Below are positions 46,101-55,230 of a stretch of DNA of 64,000 bases, piece by piece; within the stretch, counting starts at the first letter, position 1, and every line of letters begins with the position of its first letter. The translations under genes and the position numbers were made by a program. The notes beneath the pieces were generated by a model. That model saw only the letters and a program-made list of their open reading frames with translations. It was not told the DNA's origin and did no database searches. Source of the stretch: Dastarcus helophoroides (lineage: Eukaryota; Arthropoda; Insecta; Coleoptera; Bothrideridae); contig CM053336.1 of NCBI GenBank assembly GCA_028583605.1, forward strand, positions 20,941,004 to 21,005,003. Direction: 5' to 3'.

Positions 46101-49100
46101 TCGAAATTTTGAGAAAATGGTCGATATCTCTCAAGAAATATCGAATCTTAAAAAGAAGTCGAATTTTGTGAATAGTCGGAAAACTTTAGAAAGTTCCAAT
46201 TTCGATAAAAGAATGAATTTTACAGAAAAACTCAAATTTTCCAGAAACATAAAAGGTTGAATTTTGAAATAAGTCGAAATTTTGGGAAGAAGGTCGATAT
46301 TTTTCACGAAATATCGAATCTTAAAAAGAAGTCGAATTCTGAGAATAGTCGGAAAACTTTAGAAAGTTCCAGGTTCGATAAAAGAACGAATTTTAAAGAA
46401 AAATTCGGATTTTCCAGAAACATAAAAGGTTGAATTTCGAAATAAAAATCAAAATTTTGGAAAAATAAATCATGAGGGAAAAGTCTAAATTTCGGGGAAA
46501 CAAATCATGAGAAACAAGTCGAATTTTCGAGGAATTCCAGACATATTTAGAAAAAAACAAAAATATTGAAATTGTGGGAAAACACATTTTCAGAAAAAGG
46601 GTAACCTTTTTAAGAAAAAAGACAAATCTTAGAAAAAAATTTCGAAAGAAGCTCACAATTCCAAGAAAAATTGTAAGAAAAGAGCCAAAACTGAAAAAAA
46701 ATGCCTAAAAACAGCAAATTATTTTGAAAAATTCGAATTTCGACAAAACAGTCAACAATTTTTAAAATCTTTCCCAAATTTAAGAAAAATTCGAAACAGA
46801 GAGAACAAAAAAGAAATTTTAAAAACGTTCATCAGAAAAACTAAATTTTGGCAAAATTTGGGGAAAAATTAGCCGACCTTTGAAAAAATTTAGAAGAAAA
46901 TAGGAGAAATTTAGAAAAAAGGTGAAATTTGGAAAAAATCGTCTTTTCTCAGAGAAAGCCAAATTGTGAGTAAAAATTTGAACAGTCAACTGTTGGCAGT
47001 TCAGCTACCTATGATTCACTATACACGCCTGGAGGGCTGCATGAATTTGTAGTCTAGGTTGCATTCTTCTTGCATACGATATTGTTGGCGATGGCCATAG
47101 TTTCTCTATGGACCAATAGGTGGTAGTACTAAGAGTCACTCGCTTGACGCCTGTGAATGTTTTAGTACTTACTTGTCGGAATATTTGTTAGCATTCGAGT
47201 TGGATATACCAAACTGACGAGATCTAACAAGATCGAAACCGGTATTTGGTTTCCAAACTTCGAATCTAATAAATGTTCAAACCTTATTGGTCTGTGGCAT
47301 TACAGAATCCTTGTCTTCTGGGAACTCTCCTAGAGAGCAACCGCTTCGCTAAGTGACAGTGTTTTAACTGTTGGTAGTTCAAGCTACCTATCTATGATCG
47401 ATCACTCACACTATACCACGGCCTGGAGGGCTGCATGAATTTGTTGTCGAGGTTTCATTCTTCTTGCATTGATAAAAATGTTGAAATTTTAAAATACAAT
47501 AGAAATTTTTGGAAAAATTGAACAATTCTACATACACTACATATTTAAAAAAATTCATAATTTTAAAAAACTTGAAATTTTAATTAAAATTTAAGCTTCC
47601 AAAAGTCTAACGTTTGAAAATAAAGTCGAAATTTTGAAAAAGATCGAAATTCTGAAAATGTCAAATTTTGGAAAAATAGAAATTTAAAAAGGCGGAAATC
47701 TAAAAAAAAAGAAATTTTCGAAAAACGTCGACAATGCCGTGACAATAGAGAGCTGGATTGGGTGACATATCAGCTAGTCATATAAATACAACTCTTCTTA
47801 AATAAAAGGGGAAGAAAAACCCTAAAAAGATAAAAGAGTAAAAAACTCAGAGTCAATTCAGGTTTCATTTTAATTTCCCTTCCATTGCTTATCTTAAGTC
47901 TGACTTTTAATATCCCTACTCCCACCCATTATGTCAGCAGTTATAAGAAAAGACTAAACCTTCCTAAGCTTGCTTAGGTAATTCTTGAATTAACGCAGAA
48001 AATTAAAATAATGAATTTTTATCCTTACTGATTTTTGCTTTTTTTTCTTTTTCTTCGGAAAATTTGAATATTGAATGACTTTCATAAAATAGCTAGAATA
48101 GGGCAGAGTGGGGCGCTTCCGACCCCCGCCAAGTAGGGAACTTTTTACAAAAATTTTCATTTGTTCATCAAAATTCATCTTTTCGAAAATTCGATTTTTC
48201 CTCGAATTTCGTATTTTTTTACAATTTTTGTTTTTTTCTTTTAAAATTTCGCAATTATTGATAAAATTCGACTTTTTTCATCAAACATGATATTGTCAAA
48301 ATTTCAAATTCTTATGTAAAAGTTCTCCGTCTTTTCTCTGAAATTTCGCCATTTCTCGAAATTCGACTTTTTTTAAAATCTTGACATTTTTAATTCTGCA
48401 AATTTTATCTTGGTTTGTTGTGGTTATATTCCATTTTACGTCAAGGAGTTTTCCTATATAGCTGACATATCTGCTGAGTTACCTTGAATTTCAGCTTTAG
48501 GTAGAAGCATAAGACAACTCAGTTTATCAACCATATCAGAGGCAAAACTTTTTTGAAATAAAAATGGAATTAAAAGTCAATAATCCAAAACAACATAAAC
48601 AGGGTACTTAAGTTCTGGCTTCTACAAAAAAGGTAAAACGTCTAATATACCATCTGATCAAATTTGACTAGGACTGGGTATTTTAATACAAATCCTTATT
48701 ATCTCCTTCTAAATCAAAACAAGCATACCAACGGTTAATCCACTTTTTCATACACTTCCTTTGGTTTCGAATGAAATGGTTTTAGTTTCTTCAGCGAATG
48801 ACCTCAATCAATTCATGACGCGTTCCCTGGAGGAAACAAGAAAAGTCAATGAGTTTCAAGTATGGAGAGTAAGGTGACTGAGCGATGATTTGTTTCGTGT
48901 TTGGTCAAAAATTCAGTCCCAATCAGGCTTAATGTGACGGCGCATTATCGTAGTAAAAATTCCACGAATTGTTTACCAATAAATTTGATCGTTTACGACG
49001 AATTGCTTCACGCTGACGCCTCAAAACTACAAAAGTTCAAATTTTTTCCCATAGCAAAAATCTACCCATTGACTTTTCCAGTCATAAACAAATGGCTGTC

Positions 49101-50024
49101 AAACCCACATTAATAAACTAACTTCTCTCAAACTTCACACAAATGTCAAAGAGGGTTGTACCAAGCTGCAAAAAAAATTACCTATTCGGTTTACGCGCCG
49201 AGGTTTAAATGAACCAGTCCGGATCAAATTTGATAGGATGGTAAGTTAAATAGTTTCGTGGAACTGGAAAACGTACTTTAGTTGTAAAGCTTTGGTGATC
49301 ATATTCAGTTTTATCAATAACTGGCTACGGACCCAAAATCGTACCTGGAGAAAAGAAGGGATCGCTCTTGCCCATTTGATGGAAAGAAATAGTAATTTGG
49401 TTGCAGATTCATAGATATTCTCAGCTGGGAACAAAGTTATTGAAGAAAAATCCGCAGGTCTGATGGTTGGGCGAAAGTGATCACTCAACGTCGGCAGATC
49501 AAGAGGACTTCTACGATTTTCCATCGAAATATCTAAAATTCAACTGCATTAGAAGTACTATAGCTTAGAGATTATTGTTCTGATACCTTCAAGACTTTTG
49601 TCTTTAGAAGATTCTTCAGAACTGGTAACTTCATCTTCCTTCAACAGAGTTCTTGGACCTACAGCATCAGGTACTGAACAATGAGGAGTTTTAGGAAGGT
49701 AAGCACTTGAGAATATATCTAAAATTTATCATGCAGTAAAGGTTTCATAGACCAATTTCTATAACTTACTTCCAATGCCTCCGGATAGTATATTTGGTTT
49801 CGGGAAAGTCGCCAACATTCCAGGATACAAGAAACTGTGAGGTAAGTAATGACTGGATAACGCAGCTGTTTGCGGTAGAGATCCATCCAACATAGACGGC
49901 TGTTGTAGGTGGAGAGGCATGTTGGAGAAAAACGCCGAGGAATGCAAGTTTCTGATTCTGGCGCCGAAAGATAATGGATAGTGAAGACTTTGGGCGGATC
50001 TCGGTGCTCGCTCGTGTTGTACGG
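43156..50024 (-). CDS. NR2E-class nuclear receptor (PNR/NR2E6-like), hinge and ligand-binding domain exons; 5' part missing
   Basis: Ligand-regulated or orphan nuclear transcription factor. Minus-strand exons: 50024-49770 ([10 protein letters not shown], the segment following the DNA-binding domain in NR2E proteins, then a hinge rich in S, P, H, L), 49718-49587 (acidic/serine hinge), 49532-49345 ([18 protein letters not shown], helices 1-3), 43755-43662 ([18 protein letters not shown], the LBD signature), 43609-43454 ([16 protein letters not shown]), 43400-43156 ([37 protein letters not shown] with the helix-12 AF-2-like segment, TAG stop). Splice sites are canonical and phases agree throughout (1070 bases). 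The zinc-finger exons are not found up to 64000 and presumably lie beyond, implying an intron over 14 kb. PNR/NR2E6-like is preferred over tailless or dissatisfaction from motif style, but not proven. Confidence 0.87.
43862..44080 (+). repeat. Foldback element copy F4 (full-length, best ribozyme-bearing copy)
   Basis: Left arm 43862-43950 (GAAATACCAATATTGTTCCC, CTGAAACCAAGAAAGATTAG, AACACAACAAAGGTTGC, TTTAACGCGTTTCGATAGCC), centre GAGAGATACTCTCTGAAG, right arm to about 44045 (GATAGCTTGGCTCTCGAAAC, GCGTTAGGGAAACCTTTG, TTTTTTGGTTTCAGGGAAC) and family tail GAAGATAGCCAAGGATCAG, TCCATTCCACCAAAA. It lies in the large receptor intron. Confidence 0.85.
43956..43996 (+). ncRNA. Candidate hammerhead motif in foldback copy F4
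   Basis: Core CTGAAGA at 43960-43966 fits CTGANGA. One extra T follows, then helix II GATAGC/GCTCTC (43968-43973 with 43977-43982, loop TTG, one mismatch). GAAA lies at 43983-43986, CGCG at 43987-43990 and TT at 43991-43992, with predicted cleavage after 43992. CTCT before the core pairs with AGGG after the site (one G-U pair). ACGCGT is self-complementary, so helix III can form only between two molecules. In copy F6 the equivalent motif is on minus (core 55162-55156). Confidence 0.5.
44219..44298 (-). repeat. tRNA-derived SINE head with RNA polymerase III A and B boxes
   Basis: Minus strand: an A-box-like TAGCTTGGTTGG (44288-44277), then a B box GGTTCAAACCC (44235-44225), followed by CCGGTACCA. 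Spacing between boxes fits a tRNA-derived promoter, but stems of a functional tRNA do not form, so this is a SINE head rather than a tRNA gene. The SINE body boundaries are unclear. Confidence 0.6.
44760..46980. repeat. AT-rich quasi-periodic filler (tract 7) with a 173-bp tandem duplication
   Basis: Filler words throughout. A clear larger repeat is visible: TCGATATCTCTCAAGAAATA at 46121 recurs as TCGATATTTTTCACGAAATA at 46294, and the following approximately 150 bases (GAATCTTAAAAAGAAGTCGA, AGTCGGAAAACTTTAGAAAG, CAGAAACATAAAAGGTTGAA) match in both units. Confidence 0.75.
45423..45654 (+). repeat. Foldback element copy F5 (diverged)
   Basis: ATCTTTTCCCCTGAAATCAAG at left, GCTCTAGCGTGTTACGATAG, centre with TATTTCTCTGAAGAGATC, right arm TTTCTTGGTTTCAGGGGAC, tail GAAGGTAACCAAGGACCAG and TCTGTTCCACCAA. 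Arms are recognisable but the ribozyme-like core is destroyed. Confidence 0.75.
46988..47472 (+). repeat. Retrozyme-like tandem element, 378-bp period, 1.3 units, containing a hammerhead ribozyme
   Basis: The first 93 bases (46988-47080: AACTGTTGGCAGTTCAGC, TACCTATGATTCACTATAC, GCCTGGAGGGCTGCATGAAT, CATTCTTCTTGCAT) recur at 47366-47472 with small indels. The single complete unit (46988-47365) is non-coding and carries a canonical hammerhead at 47208-47250. The second unit stops before its own hammerhead. Filler flanks both sides. Terminal repetition plus a self-cleaving motif is the layout of non-autonomous retrozymes or of Penelope pseudo-LTRs; no protein is present, so the former is favoured. 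Confidence 0.75.
47208..47250 (+). ncRNA. Hammerhead ribozyme, type I layout, all core nucleotides intact
   Basis: Helix I ACCAAA (47208-47213) pairs with TTTGGT (47245-47250), six of six. Core CTGACGA at 47214-47220. Helix II GATCT (47221-47225) and AGATC (47230-47234) pair five of five around loop AACA. GAAA at 47235-47238. CCGG then T and A at 47243-47244, with cleavage predicted after 47244. A15.1-U16.1 and a GUA cleavage triplet agree with the hammerhead consensus. Helix III (ACCGGT) is self-complementary with no loop, so cleavage probably needs a dimer, as known for short-helix-III hammerheads in satellites and retroelements. Confidence 0.85.
47480..48420. repeat. AT-rich filler with an interspersed unique segment
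   Basis: Filler at 47480-47750 and 48170-48410 flanks about 400 bases of more ordinary intronic sequence (GGGGAAGAAAAACCC to GGGGCGCTTCCGACCCCCG). Nothing encoded. Confidence 0.5.
48650..49241 (-). mobile_element. Deleted mariner/maT-like element with terminal inverted repeats
   Basis: Left end CCATCTGATCAAATTTGAC (48650) and right end TCAAATTTGATAGGATGG (to 49241) are imperfect inverted repeats: about 22 of 27 match, continuing through GGACTGG/CCAGTCC. Both are flanked by TA. The minus strand keeps decayed transposase C-terminal sequence: a DNAPSH second-Asp block near 48945, [12 protein letters not shown], and a [13 protein letters not shown] block. The N-terminal two thirds are deleted. 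It ends 104 bases from the splice donor of the receptor exon at 49345. Confidence 0.7.
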
Positions 50025-50601
50025 CTTAAATTTAAATTAATTATAGTTTTACTACATCATTTGGAAAATTATATCCACGTTTTTTTGCAGATATCTGTTA
50101 GTCTCTGACCAGCTGTTAAACGAAGTTGGACTTTTTCGCTTATCTTGAAAATGTCGCATGCTATCTTGATTGATGTCCAGCGAGTAGAAAGTTTGCCTTT
50201 TATTTGATGTGTTGTTCGTTAATCAGATGTTCAACGATATTGATTTTTTTCGAATTATCGTTTTAGGGCATCAATATCTGGCACAAAAATTTGTAATATC
50301 TCGCCTATGTAGACGAAGATGTAATTTACAGATCGTATTTCAAAGGGACTCTGATTCAATTAATTTCAGAGCTAAAGAAAATTTAAAATCACGTTCCTTA
50401 TTTCGAGAAAATATGTCAAAATTAGATTGTTTCACCTATTTTGAGATCCACATACGTATCCACAAAGTATATTTTAGATCAAAGTTTCACAAACTTTTGA
50501 TATTTGTGTAACCCTTCTATAATTTTCGTAACACTAAGTATCGCTCTCCAAAAATTGCCGCCTCTACCTGCTTTAATAACTATCATAATATTTTAATATT
50601 A

Positions 50602-53337
50602 GGGGAGACCGAGGAGAGTTGTGACATAGTCGATTTTTCGGAACCTACAACTGCCAGCGAGCTCGCAACAGAGTACGTTTGTTCTTTTCGAGACTCGCTA
50701 GGTGACGCAGTACGCGAAAACAGTGCACGGAAAGCGGCTGTGAGTGTACAACATTCGTACACAAAAAAATGTAAAAAGTAAATTTTTTATCAAAATTTTG
50801 ATTGCATATATATCGTTACGTATTATGTTTGCATTGTTATGATATTTTTTCTTACATGCTTTGGTCTTTCAAGTTTCTAGTGTGGTGTTGTTTTTTTTTA
50901 ATTGACATCTTATTTTGGAACAAAAAATTATTTTTCTAACCTACTTACAATTTTTTACACCTAGGCGAGTTGTGACAGCATGTCACAACTCTCCTACTAT
51001 TCTTAGTAATTGTAGCAAGGTTATGTTATTTGCTCTGTTGTGTAATATTGCGTAGTAAATTATTATTTTTTCGTTTTAGAATGCCAAATAAATACAAACG
51101 AAAGACTGATGGAGGTATGAGTAGTGCCGAAATTTATGAATTGGCCTTTGAAGAAGTCACATTTAGAGGTAAAAGTCTTAGAGATGCCGCATCTTACAAT
51201 CTCAACTATATGTCATTGCAAAGATATATTAAGAAGAAAAAATCATATCAAGCTAATTCAACAAGCGAAGCTCCATCTGTAGGTTATACTAGCTCGACGG
51301 TTTTTACAAAAGAAGAAGAAAATATTCTATGTGAGTATTTGTTGACTTGTGCAGCGACTAATTATGGGTTTACAAAAAAAGAGACAAGAAGTTTAGCGTA
51401 TTTATTATTAAAAAAATATAACCAAAAATCTTCACAGTCATGGGAAGAAACTAAGAAAGCAGGAGAAGTGTGACTTAAACTATTTATGCAACGACATCCC
51501 GATTTATCTTTAAGATTGCCACAAGCAGAGCTCGCGCCACGAGTTTTAATAAAACGAATGTGGCTGCTTTTTTTGATAATTACATGGGTGTCTTAGGCAA
51601 ATATAAACTTAACGCAAAAGATATTTGGAATATCGATGAGACGGGAATAACTACTGTTCAGAAGCCTAATAGAATAATAGCGCGACGTGGAGAAAAACAG
51701 GACAGTGCAATGACATCGGCGGAAAGGGGAACCTTAGTCACATTGGCTTTGGCTGGAAACGCTGTAGGTAATTACATACCACCTATGTTTATATTTCCTT
51801 GAAAAAGTTTTCAAGAACATTTCATTCGTGATGGCCCTGTTGGTTCAGTAGGAACAGCTAACGGATCTGGATGGATGCAGGAGGATGATTTTCACTTCTT
51901 CTTTGAGCATTTCGAAAATCATGTTAGGCCTTCAAAAGATCAAAAAGTTCTGTTGCTCTTGGATAATCATTTATCCCACATGGCTTTAAAAAATATTGAG
52001 TTCTGCAGAGACAACGGCATAATTTTGCTTACCTTCCCTCCACATTGCACCCACAAGCTGCAACCAATGGATCGTGCTATCTTTGGGCCTCTAAAGAAAG
52101 TTATTTATTCAGCTTGTGACAATTGGATGCGCTTAAATACTGGGAAGGTTATGAGCATTTATGATATTCCATCTATAACTAAATCGAGATTTGACGTAGC
52201 GATCACTGCAAAAAATATCAGTGCTGGTTTTTCTGCAACAGGAATATGGCCTGTTAATACCAATATCTTTGGAGAAGGTGATTTTCTGCCTAGTCAAGTC
52301 ACTGATCGTATTTTGCCCAATCCAAAAACGGAGCAATTGTCAAGTGTTCCACAAATCCCGGGAAACCCAGAAGGAAGAACTCCTAATCCCACAAGGACCG
52401 TTGCTCCAAGTCTCTCTACAGATCAAGACATGAAATCTTCCAGCAGTTCATGTATTATGAACGTCGAAGAGCCCGTTGCCTCCACGTCTACAGCCTGTAG
52501 TTCGCTTGCCACCACTTCCAACGTGTTTTCACCAGAGTCAATTAGGCCGCTGCCCAAAGCTCCACCAAGAAAAAAGAACCAACCGAATAGACGCAAGATC
52601 AAATCTGCTGTACTAACTGACACACTTACCAAAAATGAAATTGCTGCCATAGAAGCGAGTAAAAACATTAAAACTACAAAAAACGTGTTTTAAGCGAAAA
52701 AAAGAAGCCCAAAAAATTAAAGAAGACTAATAAAAAGAGTAAAGTTGGTGATGAAAAAGATGAAGCCGAAGAAGATACAGAAAATGATTGTTTTTGTTTG
52801 TGTTACCTTGAGATCTTTTCTAATAGCAAATCCAAAGAAAAGTGCGTTCAGTGCCTCGAATGCAAAGGTTGGGCTCACGAAGCTTGCACTGAGGGGGGGA
52901 GCTTCAATACGTCTGCCATAATTGTTTATCAAATTAAATTTTATCTTTATAACTAATTATTATAATATTTTAATACGTCCAAATATGCCAAATAATAATT
53001 ATAGTGTTGTGTTCAAAAGAAATGAGTTATTTATTTATCGATAACATAATAGTATTATATTTTACTACCAAATAGTTAAAATACATGGGTGTCACAACTT
53101 ACCTCGGTGTCTGTCACAACTTACCTCGGTATTAGGAGAGTTGTGACATGGGAAGTAGTCTCTATTTTTTTTAATTTTTCGAGAAACCTTAATAGTTTCA
53201 TTAATTTTGATTACTATTTCTAAAAGAGTATGAATTAAGCTACATTAACTCATACAACTGATAGATTTAGAATGTTTCTTGACTGCGATATAATAATTAA
53301 AGTAATTAAAATTGTCACAACTCTCCTCGGTCTCCCC
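50602..53337 (+). mobile_element. Pogo-like DNA transposon with intact 25-bp ends and dead DDE transposase
   Basis: GGGGAGACCGAGGAGAGTTG... at 50602 is exactly inverted at 53313-53337 over 25 bases, with TA on both sides. Transposase: N-terminal helix-turn-helix (MSSAEIYELAFEEVTFRG, LRDAASYNLNYMSLQRYIKK) from 51080; DDE_1 domain with NIDETGI (about 51630), LLLLDNHLSHMALK (about 51952) and PPHCTHKLQPMDRAIFGPLK (about 52038), the spacing typical of pogo/Tigger. A C-terminal cysteine/histidine finger (CFCLCYLEIFSN, then CVQCLECKGWAHEACT) is read at 52790-52885 in another frame. Lesions: stops at 51471-51473 and 51800-51802, frameshifts near 51540 and 52680. Confidence 0.92.
51080..52890 (+). pseudogene. 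Pogo-like transposase, broken by two stops and two frameshifts
   Basis: Cut-and-paste transposase of the element above. Three open pieces remain: 51030-51473 (DNA-binding half), 51560-51802 (first catalytic Asp) and 51875-52693 (second and third Asp, then a serine/proline-rich tail with a basic PRKKNQPNRRK nuclear-localisation-like stretch). The two stops each look like single base changes (TGG to TGA after KKAGEV; CGA to TGA after MFIFP). This suggests a relatively young copy. The C-terminal PHD-like finger lies beyond the last frameshift. Confidence 0.85.
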
Positions 53338-53555
53338 TAGGTTTGATTTAAAAGATGCCGTGAATTAAAAAACTTTATTTAAACTAAGACGTAGAACGTG
53401 CAACAACAAATAACATTAATTAAATATTCAATGAAGACACTGTACACACCATTGGCGTGCACGTATATTTGTATGAGACATCTGCTTCACGAGGTTTCCA
53501 TTCAGGAAACGTCTAGAATATGCCAGAGTTTGGCCACCTGCGTTCCATATATTAA

Positions 53556-53880
53556 GTGTACAAAAAGTTTTCTAACCTAGTGTGCTGCTGTCATTTTTTG
53601 ACATATTTACATATGTTCCTTACTTTATTCATTCTCACTAAATTGACATTTAACCTTGACATAAAAATTCTGCAGTACTATCAGCAATAGAAGAGATCCA
53701 TTCACTATATTGCTTTTTTGGACTTTTTGAAAGTAGAATTCAACAATAAAAGATTTTTCTTCCATTGTAACATCAAATCAATAAAATGTTTTTTAAGGTT
53801 ATGTTTGTTCACCTGTTCATCGATCACGTAAGGAACAAAAAATGACAGCAGCACACTAGATTAGAAAACATTTTGTACAC
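53556..53880. mobile_element. MITE with about 45-bp terminal inverted repeats
   Basis: Left GTGTACAAAAAGTTTTCTAA, CCTAGTGTGCTGCTGTCA, TTTTTTG; right CAAAAAATGACAGCAGCACA, CTAGATTAGAAAACATTTTG, TACAC. The pair differs by two bases over about 45. GTTCCTTAC continues the match after a 14-base insertion in the left arm. The interior is non-coding (about 230 bp). No clear target-site duplication; family not recognised. Confidence 0.75.
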
Positions 53881-55066
53881 ACGATTTTAATCGCATCAGT
53901 TCGTTTTTTTCTATTTTACTGCATACATAAACAAATTATCACATTAATATTAAACGAAAAATAAAATTAATTTTAAACAAAATATAAATAAAAATTTTAT
54001 TATCATTAGGTGCCTATATTTCTTTGGATCCCAACCGGGGCAAATAAACTTGAAAAAAATAACTCTTCGTCCACGTTGATTATTCATTATTCTCTCAAAA
54101 AATTTCAAAATGTCAAGGTTAAATTAAAAACTTTGACATAAAACTAGTATAAGTTCATAAATAAAAACCGATTAGAAACAATTTTTAACTGAAGACTTCA
54201 ACTTTTTAAATTCGACACCTCGATTTTGTCTGCTTTTCTTGGCTAATGTCGAAGATGACATTCCTAAAAACGAGTTTTTTCAAGCAAATTTCGAATTTAA
54301 AAACAAAAAAGGTAAAATTTCAAAACTGAAGTCGAGTCTTTAAAACTCGAAATTTCCATATTTTCTTAATAAATATCTAGGTTTTGAGTGAAATCCAAAT
54401 TTTTAAAATAATGCACAAATAAATTTTAGAATTTGTTTTAGAAATCTCGAGACGTCTCTCTTTTTCCAATTTTTAGTTTTGAAAAAAAATCTGAAGAAAA
54501 ATCAAAAATTTTGAATATCAAAATTTTTGAAAGAAGCCTAATTTTTGGGAAGTCTAAATATTAAAAAAAATATTCATTGGAAAAGTTGAAATCATTCAAA
54601 AATGATCAAAATTTTGAAACATTAAAATTTTGGAAAAACTATAATTTTCAAAAAAGTAAGGACTTTTTAAAAACTCAAAAATTTGAAAAACACGAAGTCT
54701 AAAAAGGTCAAAATTTTCAACAAAAAAAAAGGCGAAATCTTAAAATGTCGAAATTTTTAAAAATATTTAAATTTTGGAGAAAATGAAATTTACGAAGAAA
54801 GATTGAAAAATTGAAGATAAAGCGAAATTTTTAAGGAGCTCCAAATGTAGTCGAAATTTTTAAAAATTTTTAAATTTTGGAGACAACGAAATTTAACGAA
54901 GAAAGATTGAAAAATTGAAGATAAAGCAAAATTATCAAAAAGCTCCAAATTTTCGAAAAAGAGAAAATTTAAAAGAATAAACGAAATTTTTGGCAAACTC
55001 AAATATTTTATAAAAGTCGAAAAAATAAAGCCGACATTTTTTTAAAAATTTGGAATTTTTAAATCA

Positions 55067-55230
55067 GTTGAAATACAAAATTTGTCCCTTCAACCCAAGA
55101 AGATTAAAAAAAACAACAGAGGTTGATCTAAAGCGTTTCGATAGCCAAGCTATTATCTTCAGAGAGATACATCTACAGAGAGATACTTTAATTTTTGAAG
55201 ATAACCAAGGACCACTTCGTTTCACCAAAA
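55067..55230 (+). repeat. Foldback element copy F6 (right arm deleted)
   Basis: Complete left arm (GAAATACAAAATTTGTCCC, CAACCCAAGAAGATT, AACAACAGAGGTTGATC, AAAGCGTTTCGATAGCC, AAGCTATTATCTTCAGAG), an AGAGATAC duplication, then directly the family tail GAAGATAACCAAGGACCAC, TTCGTTTCACCAAAA. On minus the left arm keeps the hammerhead-like core CTGAAGA (55162-55156), stem ATAGC/GCTAT, GAAA (55139-55136) and CGCTTT. Confidence 0.75.

Noticed and set aside
47240..47244. Hammerhead at 47208 as chance match
   Set aside because: Eleven paired positions plus all core bases match within 43 nt, and the motif lies in a tandemly repeated unit, so chance is unlikely; kept as a feature.
50209..50511. 100-codon plus-strand ORF between the receptor exon and pogo element
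   Set aside because: No recognisable domain, antisense to the receptor gene, no promoter or splice evidence.
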